Of a stretch of 64,000 bases of DNA, positions 12,758-24,045 are shown piece after piece. The translations under genes and the position numbers were made by a program. Origin of the DNA: Aldrovandia affinis (lineage: Eukaryota; Chordata; Actinopteri; Notacanthiformes; Halosauridae); assembly GCA_029706075.1 (NCBI GenBank), contig JAINUG010000149.1:1120001-1184000 (forward strand). The letters run 5' to 3'. Numbering within the stretch: the first letter of the stretch is position 1; every line of letters starts with the position of its first letter. The notes beneath the pieces were generated by a model. It had not been told where the DNA came from and searched no databases. It was given only the letters and a program-made list of their open reading frames with translations.

Positions 12758-13314
12758 TAGGCGGGGGGGGGGGATTGCAGTGTGGGAGGGTGAGGAGGCC
12801 TTCGTAATGAAAAAAGGATGTTTGAGTGAGTTAAAACTGCATGCATTTTGGAGCCAATGTAGTGGAGCAAAAATAAACAACGCAATAATGTTACATCATG
12901 CTCTTTCTCTCGAAGGGATGGAGGCCAATGAGGTGGAGAATAAATTTTAAAAATCATATTAGAAAAGCAGAAAAAAACAAAACAATAAAAATATGAAAAC
13001 CCTTGATAAATTACAGAAAAACTGTCAGTGCAGAGAATCAACAATGAGACATAATGACTGAATGCCATGTAATCCCAAACAAAGAGATGAGCTAAATTAA
13101 CCTGCATCAACCTGAAGCCAAAGAGGGGGCCTCACACGAGATTTCCCCACCTGATTTCCACCCCCCCAATCGCACTGCAATTAGAAAGCACCGCATCAGT
13201 TAACATACATACATATTTATATCACGTCGTGTGGGTTTTTCTCTTTCCCCGCTCTGTGTTTTGCAGTATAAGCATCTGTGCTTAAATGGAGGGGAGGGGA
13301 GAGGGGGGGCGGTG

Positions 13315-13315
<1 letters not shown>

Positions 13316-13362
<47 letters not shown>
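13316..13362 (+). repeat. (GA)n microsatellite
   Basis: About 20 GA units preceded by a G-rich tract (13288-13312). Confidence 0.97.
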
Positions 13363-13365
<3 letters not shown>

Positions 13366-13646
13366 CAAGAGAGGATGGGATCAGAGATCCTGGCGATTTT
13401 CTGTCCGTATTCTCTCTCTCCGCAGCCTTAGCTCTTAACGGATGCGTCCTCCTCGGTTGGAGGAGGAGAAGGGGGAACGGGACGGACTGACTGATTTCGC
13501 CATCTCCTCTCAAACAACAGAACAGCTGTGCACATGTTTTCCTCTAGGACTACTGTAGGTACCTGAAATACGCAGGACTCATTCATTCCCTATCAGCTTA
13601 GCAAGCATCTTCTTCCCCTTCTTCAAAACAATAAGAAATCAATGGC

Positions 13647-13650
<4 letters not shown>

Positions 13651-13711
<61 letters not shown>
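13651..13711. repeat. (TA)n microsatellite
   Basis: About 30 pure TA units. A self-complementary tract of this length can extrude as a cruciform and is prone to length change. Confidence 0.97.
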
Positions 13712-13715
<4 letters not shown>

Positions 13716-14082
13716 AGCATTTATCCCCCCCCCAAAAAACTTGATTCAACAATCACAGTACAGTACAGTATGGGTCGACCATACTGCCTTGCACAGGTTC
13801 TGGAACATTCCCTTTCTTCAGTGCATACTTGAGTCTCTCTTGCTGTGCTTCCCCAGGTGCTGAATTTGCTCGACACCTGAAAATTGCACAGCAGAACCAT
13901 AGAGACCAGGGCCAAGATTCACAAAGGTTACAGACCGAGATGACTGTTAAAGCAAGGCAAGATTATAATTGGGTATGAAGTATGCAGGTGAGAATTCAAT
14001 GATAATTACCATTTCTTTGTAGTCATATAATTCTGGGGAAATATTGCACCTTAATGTGTTTGTTGAATATTTAATGCCTATA

Positions 14083-14702
14083 TATAGGGGGTAGACATAA
14101 TAATGGAAACACCGAACAATATATGAATATGTATTCACTAATAAGGAGTTGGGCTGCCCTTTTCCTTCAGAACAGCTTCAGTCCTTGTTGAAATGCTGCT
14201 CTTCAAGTTGTAATTGTTTCTAGTGGTATACTGGACCATTCTTCAAGAAGGAAAGCCTTGAGTTCTTCATCCTGCTGTTCAAACCACTCTTGAATCCGTT
14301 TAGTAATGTGTATGGGGGTGTAATAATCAGATCCACAAAATGGCTGCCCATACTATAACAGATTCGCCCCCATGTGTAACAGTTGGGAACAGGCAATATG
14401 GGTTGAAGGATTCCTTTGCCATTTCTGTGACTGATGCACCTGCAATTCGGGCACCAACTATTTGACCTTTTTCAAAATCTGTTAGAACTCATTGTTCTCT
14501 CCTGCTGTTTCCTTGTTTTAAAAACTCACATATTAAAGTCTTGATTTTACCTTTTTCAAAATTTATACCAGATATTGTCTTGATTTTAGTATTAACATTA
14601 ATATGAAATTAATATGAGACTCCTTTTTAATTGCCATTTAGTTACTTCGAAATATGAATACTTTTTCATACGGTGTTTCCATTGTTTTGTCTACCCCCAG
14701 TA
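14083..14702 (-). mobile_element. Deleted Tc1/mariner-like element with intact TIRs
   Basis: The 616-bp body at 14085-14700 is bounded by inverted repeats. The left end contains GGGGGTAGACATAATAATGG and the right end, reverse-complemented, reads GGGGGTAGACAAAACAATGG; both then continue AAACACCG. TA dinucleotides flank both sides (14083-14084 and 14701-14702), the target duplication of Tc1/mariner elements. On the minus strand the interior gives frame-broken pieces that resemble the C-terminal part of Tc1-type transposase (an I-Q-E-W-F-E-Q-Q segment near 14290). It is too short for the usual ~340-residue transposase, so it is non-autonomous. Confidence 0.78.
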
Positions 14703-15557
14703 CAGTATATTGTTTGTCCATGTGTACCTGAAATCAGAGCCAGCCCATGGCATAGGTGATATAGGCGAATGCTAGGGGCGCCGTCCATCCATAGGTGGCA
14801 TGCCAAATGAGGAAAAGGGAAAAATATAAAAGGGAGAAAGAGAAGAAAAAACATGCAGTGTCGCTCTTCTTTAAACAAAATGTTCTTAATTAAAATACTA
14901 TTTCCAAATATTACAAAAAAAAGCCAACAACATATTTACATAGCCTATTAAAAAGGCCCTATTTTCTGGATTGCCCGCAGCCGCGAGGAATGTGAGGAAT
15001 GAAAATGTTGTACATGAAAATGTATATTCTAATTGCGTGAATGAAAATGAAAATGACAATACTATCCTTTGTCCTTTCAAAGAAAACCTGTTTATTTCAG
15101 TTTTCGTAACACAAACCTAACACGTAGAATCACACAAACCTGACAATAATGACAAACTCTGTAATACTCTTTGAATAATAGCCTGTCAATAATCGAAGTG
15201 AAGCTAAAAAAACACGGCAGTTGTGTCTGAGCCTGTCTGAGATTTAGTGTGACGATTCTGTGACGATTGTGCTTGACCAATCAATGGTCTGCAGTATTGC
15301 TAGCTCCACCCTTAGGTCGCTGTTCAGCTCAGTAGACCTAAACAGGGCAGCAGCTAAATTCAGCACGGGTACTTAGGTTCAGTACTGGTCGCTTGGTGGT
15401 GGAAAAAGCGTCAAAACGTGGGAGCACGGATTGGTAACCATGCTGTGCCCTACTGTACTGTCTGGTGGAAAAACACTACTAGTTAGTGTTACCTGAGTCT
15501 GGGGGGATGGAAAAGTTATTAACTACTGACACTGACAGTCACTAAGTGAATGAATGT
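14703..15557. other. Unassigned non-coding DNA
   Basis: Sequence between the Tc1-like element and the solo LTR. No feature recognised. Confidence 0.5.
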
Positions 15558-16528
15558 GGCGCTGTGAGAGACTGCACATAGGACCCAGGCGCAGACCAAG
15601 ATATAGCAGGGAAGGAACTTTTATTGATCAATCCAAGTTCAAAGTTGGTAATCAGAGTCAGAGAAGGTACAAGAACAAAATCCAAAAAGACAAGTCAAGG
15701 GCAGTCCAAAGATCAAAACCAAATAAGCAAACAAAACAGAATCGGCAGGCAAAAACTCAAACAAAAGGGGTGTCTCGGAAATCACAACAACAAAAAAAAA
15801 CTCAGGCTTACAAACAATCGGCATTGGGAAATTTGATCAACATTCTGATATCAAACAAGTGCAAACCAGGAACTTAAATACAAACGGGGAAGATAACACA
15901 AGAGGAATCAGGTGTGACTGGGAGGGGGAGAGGGCAAGAACACAGGTGAGAACATTTAGGATCACTAATACAATAACAAGGGGAGATAAAAGACATGGAC
16001 TGGGAAGCACATAGACACAATGAAAGGAAGAGCAGATAGACATGTGCACAGTTCGGAGGGGAGGAGCGTATAGGTAGAAAATGCGTGCAGAAAATGCGAT
16101 AGGAGAGAAACGCACAGGGATAGGAAAACGAAAGAGAGAATGATAGCAGTAGATAGAAACGTACTATTTTACACCTAACAAGATTAGTACTAATTAGTCA
16201 TTAGTAAATGTTAGTAACGTAATAAAAATCCCTAACGTTAGTAGCTTAGTTGGTTAGTACTATTTACACCATAACTAATATGTACAGATAGAAAGAAAGA
16301 AAGAAAGAAGGAAGTCAAAGTGTCTGAGATAGAAAATAAGGCAGAAACCCATTATAGTATTCGAAATCACATCCGAATAGTGCAACAACAAAGACAAGGA
16401 GTGGATTACCGAATAACAAGAAACACAGACAGATGGGGAAACTGACGTGTAAAATTATAAGATAATACAGAGAAAATAATCAAATACAAAAACAAGCAGA
16501 ACAGAAAATAGCAAAACGTAACAGGCGC
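15558..16528 (-). mobile_element. Solo LTR (961 bp) with perfect 5-bp target duplication
   Basis: The body at 15563-16523 begins TGTGAGAG and ends CGTAACA on the plus strand, giving the TG...CA ends of an LTR. It is flanked on both sides by GGCGC (15558-15562 and 16524-16528), the 5-bp duplication made by Ty3/Gypsy-type integrases. Orientation is minus: an AATAAA signal (plus-strand TTTATT near 15621-15626) lies near the minus-strand end, followed by the 'CTGCGCCTGGGTCC' block common at fish LTR ends. There is no internal coding region, as expected after recombination between two LTRs. A second copy lies at 2868-3933. The parent internal region is not in this window, so the clade is not proven. 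Confidence 0.88.
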
Positions 16529-17749
16529 ATTTAATATCACTAATACCCTATCACATTTAATGTCATGGTCAAAAAGACCCTAGGTGTGAAATGAGCTAAT
16601 ACCCCCATTTAATGTCTGTCAAAAAGTGACCAGGGAAGAAAAAAGAAGAAGAGAAGAGGAGGAAAAACTGAAAAACAATGTGATGAAATAAACAGTTTTG
16701 GAGTTTATTACCGTTGGTTAATAAATAGTAGTTACCGTTGGAGCAGAGCAGAGCTGCCCTCTCTATTGTTAGCTAGCTTACTTTGGACAATAGTAACGTT
16801 GGCTAATTTAATAAATAGCTAGAGTTAACATCAGTTACTTCCTACTTAAATTTACATAGGGAAAGTGGGAAAGACTAGTCAGGTGTTTGGGGAATAACCT
16901 ACAACATTCTTATTTTAAGTGTGCTGCACAAACCATAAATATTTTCAATTTGGTTTGTATTTTGTGCAATACCCTTATTTATATTATATTTACAATTCTT
17001 GTTATGTTTAGTGCATTTAGCACATTTTTTAAAAATATTGTTGTAATTCTGTGATTTTTTGTTTCTAAAATAAAAATAAAGTCTCAAAGACATAAAGCTA
17101 TGCAATAGTTTCTATGCGAGTGTATGAACACAATGATTGGTGGTGGAATTGGTTGCGATGCAAGCGGCACCAGCTAAAATCTTGCCTAGGGCACCAAATT
17201 GGTCGGAATAATCATATGCTTCATTCCTAAATAAAAAACATTTCACAAGTAATGCGATTCTCACAGATATCACATTCATAACTTGGAATCATCTCCACCA
17301 TGACTGCACGATTTATTTCTGTTTATCAAAAGTTATATGAAATCTTTATCCAACTTCATGCAAAGATTTAAAACAAAGCACATAACACCCTCCCTCATCC
17401 AATGCTTTGGAGCGAGACGGATAAAGGAAAAGACGCTGGGCACATTCCGTCAACTGAAGTAATACATTTGCTTTATTTCATTCACAAAATGAATTGAGGC
17501 AAGTGTATCTCACGAGATGGGTTGGTTATCTATAGCTCAAGTAGAATATGTTCTTATTGACTCTGACGTCCGCCGATGTATGAACAGGTGCTGGGCTTTG
17601 TACGAGGTCTCCTAGGACAAGTGCTGTTTGCCAGCAATGAATAGACAGAGCGTTACTATCCAAATAGTGAATTGTCTTGTTGGGCGCATCTTTTACTCCA
17701 ATCATCTGCATTTGCTCTCTGTTGTCACACAACTGGGCTGCTTGGTTTC
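16529..17749. other. Unassigned non-coding DNA
   Basis: AT-rich unique sequence. No exon, RNA gene or transposon end recognised. Confidence 0.5.
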
Positions 17750-17940
17750 TTTGGAAACGGAGGCGTCAGCCTCGCGAGCAGCTCGCCGTATCTTTGCACA
17801 ACGTCGCCGTCGACGATGACGGCATGACAGCGGCTCTGACTGCTTGACTGCTTGACTGCTCTTAATGCGCGGCGTCCCTGGCGTTTTGGCGATGCGCTAC
17901 AGCAAACGCCGGCAAGCGTCGGCGGCAACACAAAGAGCCG
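17750..17940. promoter_or_regulatory. CpG-rich patch (possible small CpG island)
   Basis: CpG dinucleotides are far denser here than around it (for example GACGATGACGG, GCGCGGCGTCCC, GCCGGCAAGCGTCGGCGGC). It includes a small 8-bp tandem (GACTGCTT, three times, near 17838-17862). Frames on both strands are arginine- and alanine-rich, which such base composition produces by itself. It could be a short CpG island, a decayed 5' exon or a young GC-rich repeat. No protein family is recognised. Confidence 0.3.
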
Positions 17941-18752
17941 GGTGGAGCTCCCTGTCTCTCTGTTCCACTGCAGGTAAAGATGATCAAAGCTGACAAAAAA
18001 CGGCGCTCAGTCTTTAATGCCTCCCGCTCTTGGCTTGGGCTTTAATCATTTTTTTCCGAAGCTAAGGTTTTGGGTATGGGGGGAATAAGAGGTTGTGGTG
18101 GGGATGGGGGTGGGTTATCCGTGAGACTATTTTTTTAATTATTGAAGCAAATTAGACATTACAGCCAACAAACAAAGACAAGAGACACTGCAAACCCAGA
18201 TGAGTAAGACACCAGCCGGGGGACAATCAGTCAATCAAACTATTCTTGCTAAACACTAACAACAATAATCAAAATGTATCATCATAGCTAGCATCACTAT
18301 AATAATAGTTTTAGTTGTCCTTTTTTTAAACACCTTTTGCAGACCCTAATGGATAAAAATGTAGTTTCATACTAAGATTTCTAGCAATTTCCTGCCCTCC
18401 CTCCCACTCACTGCTTCCCATCTTCTGTTCCTCAAGTTTCTCAACAAAGAAAAGCATTTTCTTTGTCAACAAATATTTTAAAGATTCAACTGTGGTCATC
18501 TAAGTGAGCTGTGAGCTGTAGTAGTAGCTATGGGGAAGCAACCCAGCTGAAAAGGAAGAAACGATCACACGAGAGTAGAGCAATTAGGAAATATTTGCCA
18601 TTGTTAATGACAAAGAGAAATACGTTTTTATAGAGGAACGGGACTGCCACTGAGAAAGGTCCCTCCCTTCTCGTTTTCTGCTCTGAGCACAGTGTGAAGC
18701 AGGGGGCTAAGCAATGAAACAACATACTGAGTGGAACACGCACAGGGAGTCC
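17941..18752. other. Unassigned non-coding DNA
   Basis: Unique sequence. No feature recognised. Confidence 0.5.
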
Positions 18753-18826
18753 CACAATATCATCACTGAGACAAACACATAAGACAGAATTTCACAATAT
18801 CATCACTGAGGCAAACACATAAGACA
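18753..18826. repeat. Two-copy 40-bp tandem duplication
   Basis: The block starting CACAATATCATCACTGAG and ending CACATAAGACA occurs at 18753 and again at 18793 with one substitution between the copies. It looks like a recent local duplication. Confidence 0.9.
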
Positions 18827-19483
18827 AGGTCTTATTTTTACTTAATTTTATTTAAGGGCAAGTGATACCTGGCACAAACACATAATGTATTCAGCATGCT
18901 TTTATTGTCATTGTTCGGTCTCATAAAATACTTGTATGTACGAGAATACATCAGTCCCGCGTTTCTTCTTACAGCGGATTCTGGAGACAGATGGCCGTGT
19001 CCTGTATTCACGTTTTTTTATTGCTGGCTTATTGCGCCGTTTCATCATAAATCAATTACCCTGTTCAAAATCAGCTCAGAAGATGGATCTGAAGGGGGAG
19101 AGAGAGTTTCCCTGGCATCTCATTGAGAACTCAGAATAACACAATTTTGAATGAAACACACCATCTCTCCACTTCCATGAACTGAGTACCATATCTGTCA
19201 ACTGAAGGAGGGAGATTCTTGTGTATTCTGATTCAAGTAGTCTAATTATGTTCATGTTTAAAGATAGATGAATGACTAAAGTAAAAAAAATAATCTGATT
19301 TCATCATTCCAATTAGAATGGTTGTATGGGGATTGTATCAAAGGCCTGTTTTTTGGACAAATGCCCATTGGCGATACAGGAGTTTAATGGGGGCAGCGAA
19401 TACTGTATGACCGTGGCTCTGAGACACGCTCTCTCAAACAGTTTTCCACTGAACCAAATTCCATTTCAATCCTGAATTCAATG
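18827..19483. other. Unassigned non-coding DNA
   Basis: No recognised feature. The open frames on the plus strand near 18900-19130 overlap each other and match no family I know. Confidence 0.45.
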
Positions 19484-19702
19484 CATTTGTTCAGTGGCTC
19501 CCAATCCTCTCCTCTGGGACTCTCACAGCCAGTCCATGTGTTTGTTCAATTCCACCAGCAGCGCACCTGATTCACCTAGGCAACTACTTAACGAGCCCTT
19601 GATTAGTCGAATCAGGTGCGCTGGCGGTGGAACTGAACAAACACATGGGCCGGCTGGGGCAGGGGGTCCCTGAGGAGAGGATTGGGAACCACTGCTTTAG
19701 CT
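19484..19702. mobile_element. Palindromic hAT-like foldback MITE
   Basis: The 203-bp body at 19492-19694 starts CAGTGGCTCCCAATCCTC and ends in the reverse complement of CAGTGGTTCCCAATCCTC. The two arms, about 90 bp each, pair along most of their length around a short centre near 19590. CAGTGGTTCCCA is a typical hAT terminus. The flanking octamers CATTTGTT and CTTTAGCT match at 5 of 8 positions, compatible with a decayed 8-bp duplication. There is no coding capacity. Transcripts would form a long hairpin. Confidence 0.75.
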
Positions 19703-20164
19703 GAATGCCAGTCTGGGACTTTCATCCCCGACCGGTCTGACCCGTGTTTCAGTCCTCTTTGGCACCGCATCCTTACTGATGGCGACAGTAGCGTTGACCA
19801 AGCCTTTTGGGGCGAAATAAACCACGGTTTATTTATACCACGGCTTATTTAAATACTTGATTCTGATTGGCCAGTAGGGTGTGAACTATTTTCCAGTAAG
19901 CTGCACGCCAACAGTAATAATAATGCATGGCAATTCATTATTATCACGGTTCCAAATCGATACACAAGCCTTTCAACATCTATTTCAATTGAACATTCTA
20001 TTCATAACTGAAAATAATGGGAAACAATTTAACAACAACAACAGCAACATAGCTCTACAACAATTGTGTTTAATTGTTATTTTGGTGGTTATTTATTTCT
20101 GTTGCAAGTAGACGCGGTATAAGTGGAATAAAGCACTGTGCGGTTGTGTGAAAATAAACCACTT
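19703..20164. other. Unassigned non-coding DNA
   Basis: AT-rich unique sequence with a short CAA-rich patch (20031-20047). Confidence 0.5.
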
Positions 20165-20220
20165 CAGGGTGGTTAACTGGCCCTGGGTGGTTAACTGGCC
20201 CTGGGTGGTTAACTGCCCTG
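20165..20220 (+). repeat. Three-unit 18-bp tandem repeat
   Basis: GTGGTTAACTGGCCCTGG repeated about three times, the last unit shortened. Too small to be informative beyond replication slippage. Confidence 0.9.
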
Positions 20221-20599
20221 GACAGGGGCTACATCACACCATACCATTTATTTTCATACAACCGCACAACCCATCATGTTTGATTTCTTACGCATGCCCT
20301 CTCCCAATCTGGAGTTACGTGACATGGTGGCCATCTTTAACGTTGTTGAAATAACAAAATACAGAACCTGAGGGAAAGGTATTCAAGCTTCTATTTCCCC
20401 CCCCATGTGCGTACATTACCTCACACACATCAAGCATTCACAGAAGGAGGCAGGAAGGGTCCATGCCAGATCAGTGGAAGTTCACTCCCCATCACTCTTT
20501 CCTTCTTTTTTTTTTTTCTTTTTTTAGTGGCCGATTATACACTCTTATTTCATTCAATTCACCCTCCCCCACGAACTCACTACCCATCCTCCTGGTCAA

Positions 20600-20872
20600 G
20601 CCAATTTTCTGAGGCCAGCGATGATCTGCCTCGCCCGCCTACTTTCTGGAGACACCCTTCACGCTTCTGGGCCAGTTTGTGCCAGCTCTCCCTCCCCCTC
20701 CCCCTGGGGCAGACAGCCAAATGCCCCCGATCGGGGATCCAGGCCAGCGCCGGTCTAGCATAGTTGGGTTTCGAACCACGACCGCAATAGGCAGCTCACA
20801 CTCGCAAAGCACCAGTCAATGTGAGTGCGTTAGACCGCAATGCTGTCCGAGGCCCCCCGCATCGCTCTTTCT
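20600..20872 (-). mobile_element. tRNA-derived SINE (minus orientation)
   Basis: Read on the minus strand, the segment begins GGGGCCTCGGACAGC at 20872 and has a pol III B-box-like TGGTTCGAAACCC near 20765-20780, followed by a GC-rich body. It belongs to the fish SINE type whose reverse complement ends '...CGCTGTGCCACTCGGGGCCCC'. Body divergence is high, so the far end is approximate. Confidence 0.6.
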
Positions 20873-21356
20873 GAGTATGCCAAGTTTGCGTTCGCCGCCT
20901 CACGAAATGAATCGATGTAGGCCCTGTTTGATGCATAGGTGGTCTTCTCTCTTACACTTTAATTATCATTCCTTTCCTTTTTTTATTCTGCGCTCATGTC
21001 CTGACTCAAAATGTCCACTTTTATCCCAACAGCAGGCCCCATAGTACTCAATCACTTTTTCAGAGTTTTGTTTTTTATTTCAGTTGTTGGAGAGACAGGA
21101 GAACCTTTCATGAGTGTTTCCCTGTGCTCACGTCTGTTTACTGTAAGATGTTCAAGTATAATCAAAGTGTCAGAAAGGAACTCTGCATTTTATTTATTAA
21201 TAGTTTGTAATTTTGTATTTACTGTGTGGGAGACCAGTGTGGAAAACAATGGACTGCAATGAAGAATGAAGCATGTGGTAACACAACTGTATAAGAAAAA
21301 AACAAAACAAAGATGAGATCAAACAAAAGTTAAAAAAGGAAAATGACTGTTCCTTA
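20873..21356. other. Unassigned non-coding DNA
   Basis: Unique AT-rich sequence. No feature recognised. Confidence 0.45.
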
Positions 21357-21520
21357 GAGGAGGGCGAGAGATAAAGAGAGAAAGAGAGATAGAGAGAGGG
21401 AGAGGGAGAGAGAGAGTGAGGGAGAGGGAATGGGAGAGAGAGAGAGAGCAAGAGAGAGAGATAGAGAGAGGGAGAGCAAGACAGAGAGAGAGAAAGAGAG
21501 AGACAGAACGAGAGAGAGAG
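21357..21520 (+). repeat. GA-rich microsatellite
   Basis: GAGA/GGAGA purine tract about 160 bp long. The long arginine/glutamate and serine/leucine frames across it are products of the repeat. Confidence 0.95.
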
Positions 21521-21705
21521 AGCTGGTGCAACATTGTTCATTGTTGCACAGGCCTTGACACTGGAGTCTGGACTCCCGAGAGGGACTCAGTTTTCAGTGT
21601 ATCTGGAGAGTCGAGACAGCCAAGATTACTTTCCCAGGAATAGACAGGTGATGTTGCCCTCTAAGGGAAGAAAATGCACTTCACGTTTATGTGTCTCAAT
21701 ATTAA

Positions 21706-21775
21706 AGGAGAGAGGGAGAGAGGGGAAGAGAGAGAGAGAGAGAGATAGGGAGAGAGAGGGAGAGGGAGAGAGGGA
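21706..21775 (+). repeat. GA-rich microsatellite
   Basis: A second purine tract of the same type about 190 bp downstream of the first. Confidence 0.93.
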
Positions 21776-22224
21776 TTCCACAACAGGGATCCGTACCGGC
21801 TTCAGTACTATGACCATAAATGGGGATGGTGGGCCTACTCAGTACATACAGGCCATGGGATATAGATATGGAAGGGGTTCATCATCGAGAAGGGCACTTC
21901 CTTGTGGGTTTGCTTAGCCTAGCCCCCTCGGGTCCATGAAGCAGGGGTTTGGCAACGGGTTTGATCATGGGGGCGCGAAACAGCAGTCCAGATGCAGCGT
22001 CCTCCAGCTGCAGTCTCACAATGCTTCACTGCACACGAACCCTGAGAGGAGCCTAAACATGGTACGAGTCCAACAGGCCCGGGGAGGAGTGCTCCACTTC
22101 TAAACTACAACTACCACCACCACCTACAACTAGCAGCACTGCGTGGCTAAACCGATACTGCAGGCAGCAGCATCTCCCCAAACGCAGAAGCAACAGAATG
22201 TGCTCTCATGATCTCACCTGGCAC
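21776..22224. other. Unassigned non-coding DNA
   Basis: Unique sequence. No feature recognised. Confidence 0.45.
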
Positions 22225-22335
22225 AACACACAAACACACACACACACACACACTCTCACACTCACACTCACAGACTCGCAGACTCACAGACACTAACCCA
22301 CTCACACACTAAACACACACACACACACACACACA
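22225..22335 (+). repeat. (CA)n compound microsatellite
   Basis: Two CA blocks separated by CTCACA/CAGACT variants. Confidence 0.95.
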
Positions 22336-23344
22336 AAAGGCAAGCACATTGGAATTTCCGCACAACACCATCCTGTATATTGTTTGTCCTCTCTGTCCTT
22401 GTAATGGCTGTTTAATGCAACTCAGGGCCCCACTAATTCCCCAGGCTATGCGTCCGTAATACAGAAGTCGACCTTATCAGGTTTGGAGGTTCAGAAACAG
22501 TAAAGAACTGCATCTGAGGCAACAATGGGGGTAGTTTATCTGACGACAAGTTGGGGTTTTCACACTGGCTGGCGATAAGAGCGAGCCCCACAGAATTGAC
22601 GGAGCACTTTGGGGAATATTGTTCATCCCACCGCAGCAGATAAAGGGAATATGAGCAGATTTTTTGTTACAGGTGCGTCACGGCACACATTGTCTCTGGG
22701 TTTTGTGGGCAGTCCTGTCCCGGGTGGATGGGGCTTGCGGAGGCCACACTGCATCACAATAACTGTAATATTCGGACTGATTTATTTTTCGATTTTCTGT
22801 TTCTCAGGGAGGGACGTGAGGTGGGGGGCAGGGGGTTACCGACAGGGCACAGAGTAACTGACTCCGCTGCAGTGGCTCGCCGGTGTCCTGCTGGTTTCAT
22901 TTCAAATTTGTCTCCCGTGGCTCTGAGATGCAACTAGCGCATAGTTATGTGCAGGAATGACAATTTAACTAGTGCTGAAAAGCATGTGGGATGGAAGGAG
23001 AGGCCATATTTTTGAGGAGTGATGGAGGGGGTGCAACTTTGTGGCTTTTAAAATATAGTTCTAGGGTTCCAGCCTGTCATTGGGCACAGTGCTATGACCA
23101 GATGGTATGTTCCCACATACAGTCCTTCCACTCCTGGCACACATCATATTGTTGGTCCGTTTTCTGTGGGTCCATGTTCCACCTGGATTTTATTTGGGCA
23201 ATTTCGTTCAGTCACAATCCCAGAATTCCACACGCATTTCGCTTTCCAAAAATTCTGAAACAGTTTCCAATACCCGCCAGAAGAAATTTGGCAATCTTTT
23301 TTCATTTCCATGTTTATTTCCAGTTCTCCTGCCCCATAGAAACA
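22336..23344. other. Unassigned non-coding DNA
   Basis: No recognised exon or mobile element. Composition is ordinary. Confidence 0.45.
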
Positions 23345-23550
23345 GCAGTGTAATATAATGGACAGGGAAGTGGGCTTGCAGCACAGGGGGTTGCAGATTC
23401 GGTTCCCAAGTGGGCAACTGCCATTGTATCCTTGAGCAAGACACTTAACCTGAATTGCTTCAGTATATATCCAACTGTATAAATGCTTTGTATGTAAGGA
23501 AATGTAAGCTGTGTCAGTCATTCCGGAAAAGACTGAATGGCTGTAATGTG
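23345..23550 (+). mobile_element. tRNA-derived SINE (plus)
   Basis: The order is that of a common fish SINE: a decayed tRNA-like head (GGGCTTGCAGCACAGGGGGT then a B-box-like GGTTCCCAA), the conserved middle 'CCTTGAGCAAGACACTTAACC', 'CTTCAGTATATATCCA' and 'CTGTATAAATG', then a decayed L2-type tail. A better preserved relative of the same middle and tail lies at 47044-47222. Confidence 0.75.
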
Positions 23551-23565
23551 ATGTTAAGAAACCCT

Positions 23566-23745
23566 CCCTCCCAAGGTGACACGATGGCCAATTATGCATC
23601 TCCTGCACTGGCCACAATGGCCAATCATGCGACGCCCAGTCACGGTTAGTGCTGGTATGGTCAGGATTTGATTGTAGTGCTGCAGGCAGCAGCACTTGCC
23701 CTAAGAACAACTGCCTCAGCTATATATGCCACTCAGGGGGCCCCA
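23566..23745 (-). mobile_element. tRNA-derived SINE (minus)
   Basis: On the minus strand the head starts near 23745 (GGGGCCCCCTGAGTGGC). The body includes the reverse complement of 'GGCCAATCATGC' and 'CTGGTATGGTCAGGATTTGA', equivalent to the 'GGCCGGTTGTGACACAGCC...GGATCGAAC' region of a widespread fish SINE. Related pieces lie at 20600-20872, 42480-42725 and 48650-48945. Confidence 0.65.
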
Positions 23746-23824
23746 TGCATGATCTTTATTTTACTTTGCGTGATGAAATTGTTAGACACACATCATGATG
23801 CGTTTATATAAAGCCTTGTATATC

Positions 23825-23880
23825 AATACAATACAATACAATAATTTAGCAGACGCTTTTATCCGAAGTGACTTACAGAA
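23825..23880 (+). mobile_element. L2-type SINE tail fragment
   Basis: Contains AATTTAGCAGACGCTTTTAT followed by CCGAAGTGACTTACAG, the conserved 3' tail shared by fish L2 LINEs and their SINEs, preceded by a short CAATA tandem. Confidence 0.7.
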
Positions 23881-23892
23881 AGTAGAGTCAAT

Positions 23893-24045
23893 TCTGTGGC
23901 TCATTAGGTAGAGCACGGCATTTACAACGCTGCGGTTGTAGGTTTGATTCCCATTGGGACCACATATACTGAAAAACATATGCATTCACTACTGTAAGTC
24001 ACTTTGAATAAAAGCATCTGCTAAATGGCATATGTAAATGAACAT
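23893..24045 (+). mobile_element. tRNA-derived SINE with L2-type tail (plus)
   Basis: A-box-like 'CTCATTAGGTAGAGCAC', B-box-like 'TAGGTTTGATTCCCATTGGG', then 'GTAAGTCACTTTGAATAAA' and 'GCATCTGCTAAATGGCATA', the L2-type tail. This is the compact form (about 150 bp) seen in many teleosts. Confidence 0.75.

Noticed and set aside
13278-13513. Arginine/glutamate-rich and serine/leucine-rich frames
   Set aside because: Products of the GA microsatellite on each strand.
23144-23710. 188-codon minus-strand frame, the second longest in the window
   Set aside because: It crosses two SINEs and their junction; the residues match no family and the repeat annotation explains the DNA.
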